From NCBI GenBank assembly GCA_013044385.1, contig JABEUN010000003.1, positions 1-50,027 of the forward strand: 50,027 bases of DNA, given 5' to 3'. The first letter of the stretch is position 1. Each line of letters starts with the position of its first letter. Origin of the DNA: Acidimicrobiaceae bacterium (GTDB lineage: Bacteria; Actinomycetota; Acidimicrobiia; Acidimicrobiales; Acidimicrobiaceae). The position numbers were made by a program, and so were the translations under genes. Under the pieces are notes generated by a model. It did not search any database. It had not been told where the DNA came from and saw only the letters and a program-made list of their open reading frames with translations. Below, one piece after another: positions 25,722 through 34,289 of the stretch.

Positions 25722-27728
25722 TTGATCGAAGGTGAAGTAGTCTGGCGTCCAGATCCTGAGACCGTTTTGGGAACTCAAATCGATCGCTTCAGAAGGTCAT
25801 TAGCGGCTGAAAAGAAGCTCGACTTCCCTGACTATGCCACTCTTCACGCCTACTCTGTCGATAACCCGGAGGACTTCTGGGATTACTGCTGGAGGTTCCT
25901 AGGTATTGTTGGCGACCGGCCGACGGGGCTGGATCAGCTAGACGGCTCGTTGACCGATGAACAGCGGAAGCTCGTAATGTCGACTAGGTCAGTTGAAGGC
26001 GCTCGGTTCTTTCCTTCTTCAATGATCAATTTCGCTGAGAATGCGCTTTCTGCACTGCTTGAAACTCAACAAGTGATATCGATCTCAGAGTCGATGGAAA
26101 CCGGTATCCGCAGTATGGGAGCCGAACAGCTTCGAAGCGAAGTGGCACGTGTCGCCGATGGCCTCAGGGAACTGGGAGTTCAAGCTGGAGACAGAGTGGC
26201 CGGTTACCTACCAAATCAGAGTGAGACCCTCGTAGCGTTTCTGGCAACTGCCTCAATTGGTGCAATCTGGTCTTGCTGCTCTCCTGACTTTGGTGTTGCA
26301 GCGGTCGTCGACAGGTTCAAGCAGATCGAACCGAAAGTGGTCATTTTTGTTACGGGCTATCGCTACGCAAACAAAGAGATTGACAGACGAGAAGCGGTAT
26401 CTGAGATTCTCAGGGCACTTCCCAGCCTGAAAGTGGCGGTAGCGGTCGACTATCTCGCTGGATACGGATTTAATGGCTGGTCGGGGATTCGCATCTTTAA
26501 GTGGTCTGAGTTGGGATCTAGCAATGCTGAGTTGACGTTCCATCGTGTCGAGTTCTCGACGCCACTGTGGATCCTTTTCTCCTCAGGTACTACAGGCCTG
26601 CCTAAGCCGATAGTACACTCCCACGGCGGGGCGACCATAGAGCTGACCAAAACGCTCGCACTCCAACATGATCTCGGTCCGGGACGAAAGTTCTTCTGGT
26701 TCACCACCACGGGCTGGATGATGTGGAACTACCTGATCGGCGGCTTGCTGGTGGGTGCGGACATAGTCCTTTTCGACGGGAGTCCCGGGTACCCCGATCT
26801 GTCAACTCTTTGGAGGCTGTGTTCGGATCTAGAGATCGACACGTTCGGGATCTCTGCTCCGTATGTGGCAAGTTGCATGAAGGCTGGACTCGACGTGGGG
26901 ACTAAGTTCAGTTTTCCCAAGTTAAGGGCCGTCGGTTCCACCGGTGCGCCATTGGCGCTGGAGGGGTTTTCGTACCTGATGGAGCAGCTAGGCACTGGAG
27001 TGCAGATCGTATCGGCGTCAGGTGGAACCGATGTCTGCACTGCATTTCTATCGTCTTCGCCCATGACCCCCACCTACGCCGGAAAACTGAGTTGTGCCAC
27101 GCTTGGGTCAGCTGTCGAATCGTACTCCCCTGAAGGTCACGGTGTGATCGGCGAAGTAGGGGAGTTAGTTCTTAGTAGACCGTTACCTTCGATGCCCGTC
27201 ATGTTCTGGGGCGATCCAGACGGCAGTCGCTTTCATAACGCGTACTTTGCCGACATACCGGGCGTGTGGCGGCATGGAGATTGGGTCAGGATGGATCCCG
27301 ACGGTTCGGCAGTGATCTTCGGTAGGTCGGACTCGACACTGAATAGGGACGGCGTCAGGATGGGAACGGCGGAGTTCTACGCGTCTTTGGAGTCGTTTCC
27401 TGAGGTTGTTGACTCACTAGTAATAGATACGTCGGGGCTCGGTCGCCAAGGAGAATTAATCGCCTTTTTGGTACTGGGAAGTGGAAGCGAGCTCAATGAA
27501 GAGCTCGTTCATCGACTCCGAGCGAAGATAAAAGAGGAGTTGTCACCGCGACACGTTCCGGACAGATTTATCGCGGTCTCTGAGATTCCTCGGACCATGA
27601 ACGGCAAGAAATTGGAAGTTCCGATCAGAAAACTGCTGCTTGGCGCTGAGTTGTCAGAAGTTGTGGTCTCGGGAAGTCTCGCGAATCCTGAAGCGGTCCA
27701 TGAAATTTTGAAAGCGATAAAAGGTTAG
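25722..27728 (+). CDS. Acetoacetyl-CoA synthetase
   Basis: This ligase of 668 residues has the N-terminal AACS/ACS-type cap (VVWRPDPETVLGTQIDRF), P-loop FSSGTTGLPKPIVHSHGG near 284-300, the TTGWMMWNYLIGGLL segment typical of AACS, and C-terminal PRTMNGKKLEVPIRKLL with catalytic lysine. It converts acetoacetate to acetoacetyl-CoA, linking ketone bodies or PHB breakdown to acetyl-CoA. TTG 25722 is preferred over TTG 25704 because GGGAG lies seven bases upstream. It follows a small helical gene and its stop overlaps the 3' end of the convergent XRE regulator by four bases. Neighbouring phasin and SDR genes support a polymer-metabolism context. Confidence 0.92.
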   Translation: MIEGEVVWRPDPETVLGTQIDRFRRSLAAEKKLDFPDYATLHAYSVDNPEDFWDYCWRFLGIVGDRPTGLDQLDGSLTDEQRKLVMSTRSVEGARFFPSSMINFAENALSALLETQQVISISESMETGIRSMGAEQLRSEVARVADGLRELGVQAGDRVAGYLPNQSETLVAFLATASIGAIWSCCSPDFGVAAVVDRFKQIEPKVVIFVTGYRYANKEIDRREAVSEILRALPSLKVAVAVDYLAGYGFNGWSGIRIFKWSELGSSNAELTFHRVEFSTPLWILFSSGTTGLPKPIVHSHGGATIELTKTLALQHDLGPGRKFFWFTTTGWMMWNYLIGGLLVGADIVLFDGSPGYPDLSTLWRLCSDLEIDTFGISAPYVASCMKAGLDVGTKFSFPKLRAVGSTGAPLALEGFSYLMEQLGTGVQIVSASGGTDVCTAFLSSSPMTPTYAGKLSCATLGSAVESYSPEGHGVIGEVGELVLSRPLPSMPVMFWGDPDGSRFHNAYFADIPGVWRHGDWVRMDPDGSAVIFGRSDSTLNRDGVRMGTAEFYASLESFPEVVDSLVIDTSGLGRQGELIAFLVLGSGSELNEELVHRLRAKIKEELSPRHVPDRFIAVSEIPRTMNGKKLEVPIRKLLLGAELSEVVVSGSLANPEAVHEILKAIKG

Positions 27729-28114
27729 GACTTTGCCTCTTTGAGGAAACTCGTGTACAGGGCACTTAGGGCCTGCTTCTGTGCCTGGGTTAGATCCGGA
27801 TCCGCCTGTATCGCCTCAAGTGTCGTGGTCTTTGTGGCCTCCTCGACGTAGGAAGTCTCAGTATCCTGTTCCGCTTCCAGCAGGCCAGCCTGTGAAAGTA
27901 GTGTCTCGGCGGAGAGATTTAGAGCTTTGGCGATGGATCGGATCACTCGAACCGATGGTTCGTGCAGCCCGCGTTCCACCTGTGATAAATACGGGTTGGA
28001 GATGTTGGTCCGTTCTGCCAACTCCCTCAAGGAGAGCTGGGCCAGCTTTCGCTGAGTCCTTATGAACTCTCCCATTACCTCAAATTGTGTTTTCCAAGGC
28101 TCTTCCTGGGACAA
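27725..28114 (-). CDS. XRE-family transcriptional regulator
   Basis: This 129-residue protein has a lambda-repressor-like helix-turn-helix at about 14-70 (SLRELAERTNISNPYLSQVERG). An acidic linker and a C-terminal helical segment (LTQAQKQALSALYTSFLKEA) may mediate dimerisation or ligand response. TTG 28114 has AGGAG five bases upstream. It lies between acetoacetyl-CoA synthetase (3' overlap) and the phasin-like gene, and is transcribed in the phasin direction after its terminators. I infer that it controls the phasin promoter, where repeats resembling operators are visible. Similar XRE genes sit next to phasin genes in other bacteria. Confidence 0.88.
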   Translation of the reverse strand: MSQEEPWKTQFEVMGEFIRTQRKLAQLSLRELAERTNISNPYLSQVERGLHEPSVRVIRSIAKALNLSAETLLSQAGLLEAEQDTETSYVEEATKTTTLEAIQADPDLTQAQKQALSALYTSFLKEAKS

Positions 28115-28163
28115 CCTCGCTCCTAGCTTGATTCAGTAAAAGGTATCTGCTCTGCATGGAATG

Positions 28164-28199
28164 TGCAAAGACCCCCGGAGTAATCCGGAGGTCTTTGCA
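28164..28199. terminator. 16-bp hairpin terminator, first of a pair
   Basis: The arms at 28164-28179 and 28184-28199 pair at 15 of 16 positions with a GTAA loop. It lies between the phasin stop and the XRE start. Together with the next hairpin it should end phasin transcription and insulate the regulator. Confidence 0.7.
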
Positions 28200-28203
28200 A
28201 AAC

Positions 28204-28238
28204 TAGACGGATCCAGAGGGGGGATCCGGATCCGTCTA
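28204..28238 (-). terminator. 11-bp hairpin terminator of the phasin gene
   Basis: Perfect arms TAGACGGATCC and GGATCCGTCTA flank a 13-nt loop. On the minus strand a GTTTTG follows. It lies about 35 bases after the phasin stop (28275), directly before the second hairpin at 28164-28199, giving a tandem terminator. Confidence 0.7.
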
Positions 28239-28274
28239 TTCTTGGCAGTTTGCGCCGCTACTGCGGCACTGCTG

Positions 28275-28550
28275 CTAAGCCTTGGGTGCTGACGCTGCCA
28301 CGAGGTTAAGGGCGAATTCCCTCTGGATTTCCAGCATCCGCGCTGCGTAACCGAAGGCGTTGTCGAGTACCTCAGTTGCCTTGGGCAACTTGTCTGCGAA
28401 CGGAAGTTCAGGAACCTCTGGCATTGCCGGTACGACGGCCTTCACTGACTCGGAATAACCTTTTACAACCTTGACTACAGAGTCCTGCGCAAGCTTGATC
28501 GTGTCGATCGACTGGTCTTGAATCGTCTTGAATGTCTCTGGAATTGCCAC
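28275..28550 (-). CDS. Phasin-like granule-associated protein
   Basis: This 91-residue protein is composed of amphipathic helices (ETFKTIQDQSIDTIKLAQDS and EVLDNAFGYAARMLEIQREFA) with a Pro-rich spacer PAMPEVPELPFADKLPKA. It has no Cys or catalytic motif. The composition is that of small actinobacterial phasins that coat polyhydroxyalkanoate granules. GTG 28550 has a perfect AGGAGG seven bases upstream, suggesting high expression. The upstream region has TATACT and regularly spaced repeats, and two terminators follow. A PHA synthase is not in the window, so the role is inferred. Confidence 0.7.
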   Translation of the reverse strand: MAIPETFKTIQDQSIDTIKLAQDSVVKVVKGYSESVKAVVPAMPEVPELPFADKLPKATEVLDNAFGYAARMLEIQREFALNLVAASAPKA

Positions 28551-28590
28551 TGTCTAACCTCCTAGTTCGCGCTCTCTGCTCGAATGTCTG

Positions 28591-28665
28591 ATGCTAAGTA
28601 TATCTAGCGAAATAGTGATTTGCGCACTTAATCTAGCAAAAATCTGGAAATGGTCTACTTAGCAT
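28591..28665 (-). promoter_or_regulatory. Phasin promoter with operator-like repeats
   Basis: ATGCTAAGTA (28591-28600) and TACTTAGCAT (28656-28665) are perfect 10-bp inverted copies. Between them TCTAGCGAA (28603-28611) and TCTAGCAAA (28632-28640) repeat directly 29 bases apart. A TATACT -10 (28597-28602, minus strand) overlaps the first arm. The arrangement suggests multiple regulator sites, perhaps for the XRE protein. Confidence 0.55.
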
Positions 28666-28724
28666 GCGAATCGGGAATCCTGTCCGCGCTCAAAGGCCGC
28701 TCTTTGACGAGCGAGATTGGCGGC

Positions 28725-29462
28725 CTACGATAGTTGCGGCATTGCACTGTTTGTGATCTCTACCTGGCTCAGCAGCAGTTCGAATATCTCGCTTTCAGCA
28801 AGTCCAGACTCTGCCAGGCTCTCCGCCTCGAGTATCAACTCTCGCCATGAGTTTCCAAGACTGGTCCCGTGTTTCAGTCTGATTGACTCGCGTATCTGTT
28901 TTACTACTCGAAATGCGGTCCACTCATACTCTGACAAGACCTCCAAGAGCCGGTCGGCTATCAAAGAGGTGTAACAAGGGAGCTCACCGTCGCTCGATAC
29001 CGCTAGAGTTAGCGGTCCTACAGACCGAGTCGCAACGTTGAAGAAGTCGCAGTTCTCGGGGTCATCTATGGAGCAGAACAGAATTCCAAGCTCATCTGTT
29101 ACTGTCCTGATTACTCTCACAAGGTCGCTCCGCACTCCAGCTGCGATGACTACGACAGCTCCGAGTAGATAGGCGCTGAGCTGTCCTGTGCTAAGAGGTT
29201 CATTTGTCGCATCTAGGGATAAAACCCTCACCGAGGCGCCCTTGTCTCTGAGGAGTTTGGACCGTCTTTCTGCCTCGGACCCATCTCCTATTACGACGCA
29301 CTTCCGTCCCGATAGCCTCAGAGAGATCATCATCGATGAAGACAAATCACGTGCGGATTTGGTTCCTTCGAGATCTCCAGCAAAGGAGAGGGCTGGCTGG
29401 GCGCGGGTGCTTTGGCGGTCTCTACTGTCGAGTTGGCAGAGCGCAGTATCGATTAGGTGCAT
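28725..29462 (-). CDS. Precorrin-2 dehydrogenase / sirohydrochlorin ferrochelatase (CysG N-terminal type)
   Basis: This 245-residue protein contains the siroheme synthase N-terminal domain from about residue 44: Rossmann segment KCVVIGDGSEAERRSKLLRDKGASVRV, the CSIDDPENCDFFNVA motif and the dimerisation and helical C-terminus. It oxidises precorrin-2 and may insert iron to form siroheme. ATG 29462 overlaps the sulfite reductase stop as TGATG, so translation is coupled. The 43-residue N-terminal extension is unusual. An internal start at 29333/29330 is the alternative but has no ribosome site. It forms an operon with the siroheme-dependent reductase, for which it supplies the cofactor. Confidence 0.88.
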   Translation of the reverse strand: MHLIDTALCQLDSRDRQSTRAQPALSFAGDLEGTKSARDLSSSMMISLRLSGRKCVVIGDGSEAERRSKLLRDKGASVRVLSLDATNEPLSTGQLSAYLLGAVVVIAAGVRSDLVRVIRTVTDELGILFCSIDDPENCDFFNVATRSVGPLTLAVSSDGELPCYTSLIADRLLEVLSEYEWTAFRVVKQIRESIRLKHGTSLGNSWRELILEAESLAESGLAESEIFELLLSQVEITNSAMPQLS

Positions 29463-31201
29463 CAGCTTTGCCCGCTTTTGCTCGGCTCTGTTTTGCGTGT
29501 CCGTCGCGGGGCTGGAGCATAACGTTTGGTTAGTTCCTGAACACCGATACGGTGGCAGAAGTCGCCGAATCCCTCGCCGGAAAGTCGAGTTTCGCTGTAA
29601 AGTCTGAGTGGTCCGGCAAGTGATTCTCGAAGTATGTCGAAAGCCACATCAGCGGCATAAAGTGTGCCTAGTCGTGTCCCTTTGCGGTTTGCGCCAAGGT
29701 AGACGTCGTAACTCCGTTTCGACCTTCCGACGATTCCGATCTCAGCGAGATAGGGCCGAGCACAACCATTTGGGCAGCCGGTCATCCGCAGCGAGATCTC
29801 GGAGTCTGATAGGGCGTGGAGCTTGAGTTCATGATCGATCTCCTTGGTGAGCGTGGGCAGGATTCTTTCGGATTCGGCCAACGCCAGACCACAAGTTGGA
29901 AGTGCTGGACAGGCAAATGAGTCTCTGGTCAGCGGTGAGAGGGATTCGGATAACTGCACGCCGTCAGAGTCAAGCCGTTGTCTGAGCTTCTCAAGCTGTT
30001 CCAGTTCGAGTCCGAATAGTACGAGGTCTTCCTTGGCAGTGAGGGAAATGAGCGGCCTGAAATCATGGACAACTCCTCTTAGAGCAGTGCGAAGCGCTAC
30101 TTGGGAGGTGTCCTTGATCCTTCCAGATGGAAGTTTCAGTCCGTAGTAGGGGCGTGATGGGGCAGACAAATTGAGGCCGAGGTGACTAGGTGAGTCCGAA
30201 AACTTCACTGAATCAAACTCCATAAACGGGACATTGGATCTGGCCTCAGCCTCCCGCCGAAACCATTCGATTCCGTGAGACTCAATTAGGTATTTGAGTC
30301 GTGCTCTTGAGCGATCAGACCTATCGCCGTAATCGCGCTGAATTGAAAGTACGATGTCGATCGTCTGCAGCAGGTGTTCTGTTCGAACCGTGCAAAGTGG
30401 CTCTGCGAGGCGAGCCAGAGAGCCTGGGTCTGCGTGGCCCTTGCCGAGGCCACCCCCAACGACAATGCCGACCTGACCCACACGAGCAGGATCCAGCACC
30501 ACACCGAGGTCGTGTGACATCAGATCAACACAGTTGTCGTCGGTGGTAGCGATTCCGATCTTGAACTTACGAGGAAGATAGGTGGTTCCGTAAATAGGGT
30601 CCGCCTCAGCCTGCTCGATCCTGTCTCCGTCGCTCCAGATCTCGAAGTAGGCGGACGAGGCGGGTTTGTATCGAGCGGAGATCTGGTCAGCTATCTCAGC
30701 CATTTGGAGATCAAGGCCATCGGAACGCGGAGCAGTACACGCAGTGACATTTCTAACCACGTCACCGCAGCCGGCGTAGGTGGTCAGAAGGGCATCATTT
30801 ACCGCCTTGATCACCGGTTTTAGGTCCCCCTTCGAAACGAAGTGGAACTGGATTCCCTGACGAGTCGTAATCCGTAGCGATTCGCCTGCGAGATCGGATG
30901 CGAGTTCGTCAAGGGCTAGATACTGTTCAGGAGTCAACCTTCCACCTGGTATAGCCGCTCGGACCATGCACATATGGGCAAGCTCGGACCCATTTTTGCG
31001 CAGCGTAGATCTTTTGTCCCGATCGTCTTGGGTGTAGACACCATGGAACTTGAGAATCTGCGCAGCATCGTTTGAAAAGGTGGGTGAATCGTCTTTGAGC
31101 TCTAATGCAATTGACGATCTAAGTCCATCGCTTTCGGCCTTCAGTATTTCGTTACCAGATACTTGACGGTCAGACTCAAATGAGCGGCTCTTGTTGTTCA
31201 T
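29462..31201 (-). CDS. Ferredoxin-type sulfite (or nitrite) reductase, siroheme-[4Fe-4S]
   Basis: This 579-residue reductase has two ferredoxin-like half domains and two siroheme domains. The cluster and siroheme ligands are visible as C-x5-C in FACPALPTCGLALAE (about 429-436) and C-x3-C in TGCPNGCARP (about 474-479). RITTRQGIQFHFV near 105 and NVTACTAPRSDG near 160 are also family motifs. It reduces sulfite to sulfide with six electrons; assimilatory nitrite reduction cannot be excluded from sequence alone. Coupling to siroheme synthase and the nearby TauE/SafE exporter favours sulfur. ATG 31201 is the start. Confidence 0.9.
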   Translation of the reverse strand: MNNKSRSFESDRQVSGNEILKAESDGLRSSIALELKDDSPTFSNDAAQILKFHGVYTQDDRDKRSTLRKNGSELAHMCMVRAAIPGGRLTPEQYLALDELASDLAGESLRITTRQGIQFHFVSKGDLKPVIKAVNDALLTTYAGCGDVVRNVTACTAPRSDGLDLQMAEIADQISARYKPASSAYFEIWSDGDRIEQAEADPIYGTTYLPRKFKIGIATTDDNCVDLMSHDLGVVLDPARVGQVGIVVGGGLGKGHADPGSLARLAEPLCTVRTEHLLQTIDIVLSIQRDYGDRSDRSRARLKYLIESHGIEWFRREAEARSNVPFMEFDSVKFSDSPSHLGLNLSAPSRPYYGLKLPSGRIKDTSQVALRTALRGVVHDFRPLISLTAKEDLVLFGLELEQLEKLRQRLDSDGVQLSESLSPLTRDSFACPALPTCGLALAESERILPTLTKEIDHELKLHALSDSEISLRMTGCPNGCARPYLAEIGIVGRSKRSYDVYLGANRKGTRLGTLYAADVAFDILRESLAGPLRLYSETRLSGEGFGDFCHRIGVQELTKRYAPAPRRTRKTEPSKSGQS

Positions 31202-31287
31202 TTCACGCAGATTCTCTTCACTTGCCGGTACCTTTTTCTTGTTGAAGGCATCCTAACCAGCTCGAAGTGGAATGTCGACTAATCCGA

Positions 31288-31340
31288 TCTGAATTTAGGT
31301 AAATCAGACTTGGCACGGTTGTGTCCCTGTTGGTTACAAT
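31288..31340 (+). promoter_or_regulatory. Operator-like palindrome and promoter of the AcuI/YhdH gene
   Basis: The imperfect 21-bp palindrome TCTGAATT...AAATCAGA (31288-31308) lies directly before a promoter-like pair, TTGGCA (31310-31315) and TACAAT (31335-31340, 19-base spacing). Transcription would start close to ATG 31360. The half-site ATCTGAA is shared with the operator before the acyl-CoA ligase. Confidence 0.45.
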
Positions 31341-31359
31341 CCCTGCTAGAACGGTTCGT

Positions 31360-32340
31360 ATGTTCAAAGCGCTGCTGGTGAATGAGGAGAACGGTACCTA
31401 CACTGCTGAGGTGACCGATCTAGATGAGTCTCTACTTCCCGAAGGTGATCTTTTGGTGAAGGTCGAGTATTCGACGCTGAACTACAAAGACGGGATGGTC
31501 ATCAAGGGGTTGGGTCGACTCGTCTCCAAATATCCGCACATTCCCGGTGTTGACCTAGTGGGTGAGGTGCTGGAGACCAATAGCGAACGCTTTGGAGTCG
31601 GTGACAAGGTTATTGTTACAGGCTTCCGAGTCGGTGAGATTCATTGGGGTGGATTTAGTCAGCTCGCCCGGGTCAGGTCGGAATGGGCGGTAAGACTTCC
31701 TGAGAATCTTTCTGGCCATGAGGCGATGGCGATAGGAACGGCTGGATTGTCTGCCATGTTCGGAATTCTCGCACTCGAGCGCCACGGTCTAGTTCCAGAC
31801 GAGAGGGAGGTGCTGATTACTGGTGCCGTCGGTGGCGTCGGTTCAGTAGCGGTCGCTACCTTAGCGAGCCTCGGATATCGTGTGGCTGCTTCCACCGGCC
31901 GTCCCGAGGAGTCTGACTACCTCAAGGGTCTAGGTGCCGCGACGATTGTGGCGAGAGAAGAACTGTCAACACCTGGTCAGCGTCCTCTTGAATCAGAGCG
32001 ATGGTCGGGCTGTATCGATGCAGTTGGAGGCGTCACCCTTGGAAGAGTTATATCTCAGCTGTGCAGAAACAGTTCGGTCGCCGCTGTCGGCCTTGCAGGT
32101 GGGGGTAAGTTCGAGGCCTCGGTGATGCCATTTCTACTCCGGGGAGTGAGCCTGTTAGGGATCGATTCGGTGAACGCACCGCTGGCACTTCGGGAGACCG
32201 CTTGGCGTCGTTTGGGGTCGGACCTGCCAAAACAACTGCTGGCTTCCATGACCTCCGAGGCGACCCTAGAAGACCTGCCAGAGATGGCTCAGCAGATCCT
32301 TGACGGTCACGTAAAAGGCAGAGTCGTAGTGAAGATCTAG
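31360..32340 (+). CDS. AcuI/YhdH-type acryloyl-CoA / quinone oxidoreductase (NADPH)
   Basis: This 326-residue medium-chain reductase without zinc ligands belongs to the YhdH/YhfP (AcuI) group. Features are STLNYKDGMVIKGLGRLVSKYPHIPGVDLVGEV at the N-terminus, HWGGFSQLARV, the nucleotide-binding segment VLITGAVGGVGSVAVATLASLGYRVAASTGR, and the C-terminal KGRVVVKI. AcuI enzymes reduce acryloyl-CoA to propionyl-CoA with NADPH. ATG 31360 begins the conserved domain (MFKALLV); GTG 31321 would add 13 residues and overlap the promoter. It is monocistronic, and its upstream operator resembles that of the acyl-CoA ligase. The substrate may be a 2-enoyl-CoA. Confidence 0.88.
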   Translation: MFKALLVNEENGTYTAEVTDLDESLLPEGDLLVKVEYSTLNYKDGMVIKGLGRLVSKYPHIPGVDLVGEVLETNSERFGVGDKVIVTGFRVGEIHWGGFSQLARVRSEWAVRLPENLSGHEAMAIGTAGLSAMFGILALERHGLVPDEREVLITGAVGGVGSVAVATLASLGYRVAASTGRPEESDYLKGLGAATIVAREELSTPGQRPLESERWSGCIDAVGGVTLGRVISQLCRNSSVAAVGLAGGGKFEASVMPFLLRGVSLLGIDSVNAPLALRETAWRRLGSDLPKQLLASMTSEATLEDLPEMAQQILDGHVKGRVVVKI

Positions 32341-32740
32341 CGGATTGCGACTCTGGTTTCGAGCCGTAGGTCTAAGCAAGCCGGCCCCATACCAGGTGTT
32401 GCCAACGCGTTTTCCAGTTGAGATCTTTGCAATCGATTCAGCGTGTCTAAGCATTCATGCGCGAATTCTGTGGGTCGAGAGACTACTCACCGATGGGATA
32501 ACTGGGTCGGTGGGAACACTGACACCGAAGTTTGCCAATTGAGGTTTACACATATCGCTGATTTGGTTGAAGGTTCGGAAATACCCCCGCTAGAGGTCTT
32601 ATCTTGGAAGTCAACGTACTCGTGGGTAAGAGTTTGGATAGGCGGTTCGGGGACAACATTTGCCCGCGTTTACTCCTAGGCGAACTCAATTCCGCGATCT
32701 AAGGAGTCGGCCGGATCGGTTACACCTCAGCTGTAGGTGA
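32341..32740. other. Convergent intergenic region
   Basis: No gene or strong terminator is visible between the AcuI-like gene and the dGTPase-like gene. There is a small stem CACCT/AGGTG at 32723-32739 next to the dGTPase stop. Confidence 0.5.
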
Positions 32741-33850
32741 TCAACGGGCGGCTGTGTCAATTCCCAGCGGAAGTCGGTCGCTGTGCCAACCGAGATGGGA
32801 AGTGGCCATTCGAATGGCGAAGCGATCGGTCATTCCAGCCACGAACTCTACCGATCGTCTATACGATGCTGGACTGCCAGCCACAATTGGCTCTAGTTCT
32901 TCTGTATCAATAGAGGTCCGTGTGGGTAACGCATTCGGCCTGTCTGCGTAGAATTCGACCAATGCACCCAACAGAGGCCGTACTGCCGTGACCTGATCTT
33001 TCGATGCCGGTCTTGCGTAGATGTAGCGGTAGTTGAAATCTCTGAACCGACTGAGGGCCTCGCCGCAATCTTTCGACATAGCAATATGACCAGACGAGAC
33101 GGTTGTGTTTACTAGGTCTGTAATAAATCTGTCCAGTTGGGTGGATCGACGCATTCCAACTACGTCGACTACCTCCTCTGGAAGCATCTGATATTCGACG
33201 ATCCCGGCGGATCTAGCGTCTTCGAAGTCGTGACAGACGTATGCGATTCGGTCGGCCCAAGAGACAACGAGGCCCTCGGCGGTAGAAGGTGATGGCCTGG
33301 ACCAGGAGTGGTTTCGGATGCCGTCTCGAGTCTCTTGGCAAAGATTAAGCGGTGCGAGCACGACAGATTCCCCCCAGACAGCGTGGTCGAACCCTTCTTC
33401 CAGGAACTCAGAGAAGGCATCTTCCGAAGCGTGTCCGAAGGGGCCGTGACCACAATCGTGACCTAATGCAATCGCTTCTGTGAGAGCGACATTGAGTCTC
33501 AACTGCTCGGCTATTGCTCGGGCGACCTGTGTCACCTCAAGGGCATGGGTCAGACGCGTCCGCATGTGGTCATCTGGGAAGACGAAGACCTGGGTCTTGC
33601 CTGCCAATCTTCGAAATGCAGTACTCCGATGAAGGATTCTGTCACGGTCTCGTTCAAAGCAGGTACGAACAGGATCGGGCTCCTCTTCAACCCTACGCCT
33701 TCCGGATCCGATGGCGAAGGTCGCACCGGCCGAGAGTCTTTCGAATTCAAGCTCCTCTCGCTCTGCTCTAGATGCAGGAGTTCGAAGTGATACCTTTAGC
33801 GGATCACCGTCCTTTGCGAAAACATATCCATCGTGGACTCGACCCGCCAT
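32741..33850 (-). CDS. dGTPase-like HD-domain triphosphohydrolase
   Basis: This 369-residue deoxyguanosinetriphosphate triphosphohydrolase-like protein shows the HD metal motif: RLTHALEVTQVARAIA, GHDCGHGPFGHASEDAF and SWADRIAYVCHDFEDA, plus FRRLAGKTQVF upstream. These bind a metal ion and hydrolyse dNTP to deoxynucleoside and triphosphate. Length fits the short actinobacterial branch. ATG 33850 is preferred; the open frame starts at 33919 but the extension has no homology. It lies alone on the minus strand, with no partner gene. Nucleotide specificity is not evident. Confidence 0.9.
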   Translation of the reverse strand: MAGRVHDGYVFAKDGDPLKVSLRTPASRAEREELEFERLSAGATFAIGSGRRRVEEEPDPVRTCFERDRDRILHRSTAFRRLAGKTQVFVFPDDHMRTRLTHALEVTQVARAIAEQLRLNVALTEAIALGHDCGHGPFGHASEDAFSEFLEEGFDHAVWGESVVLAPLNLCQETRDGIRNHSWSRPSPSTAEGLVVSWADRIAYVCHDFEDARSAGIVEYQMLPEEVVDVVGMRRSTQLDRFITDLVNTTVSSGHIAMSKDCGEALSRFRDFNYRYIYARPASKDQVTAVRPLLGALVEFYADRPNALPTRTSIDTEELEPIVAGSPASYRRSVEFVAGMTDRFAIRMATSHLGWHSDRLPLGIDTAAR

Positions 33851-34289
33851 GGTCGACGCCCAGATCTGATCTCGTGAATTAGTTTCCAACTTGCAGCTTC
33901 CACCTTTAAGCCAAAGCACAGGCCAGATGCCCGTTGATTCTTTGCTATTCGTAGGATAACTGCAACCTGTAACAGGGCTTACTTAGCGTGGACCTCTTGG
34001 TGGAGTTCTGTTTTAGAACGCGCTGCAGATTTTGTGCGATGGTGCTCGAGGATCGCTTAGCTGATCAGGCAGATAGAGGCTTGATGGTTTTGCACCCTGA
34101 AGTCGGCCTAGCAGTGAGTCCAAGCCAACCTTATGAAGATCGCTGATTGGTTCGGACGGGCTCACAGGGGTTGAGGCAGTTGCAGAACTAGTCAAATTTC
34201 CCTCGATCGGCGACTGTTGGCACTGTCAGCGCAATGTGGAGATCGGATCAGCACAACTGGGTCACGGTGCTGAGCTCCCAAAGCCAGCT
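33851..34289. other. Intergenic region without gene
   Basis: I see no gene, tRNA or strong hairpin between the dGTPase-like gene start and the TauE/SafE gene end. Short frames on both strands have no family features. Confidence 0.5.
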
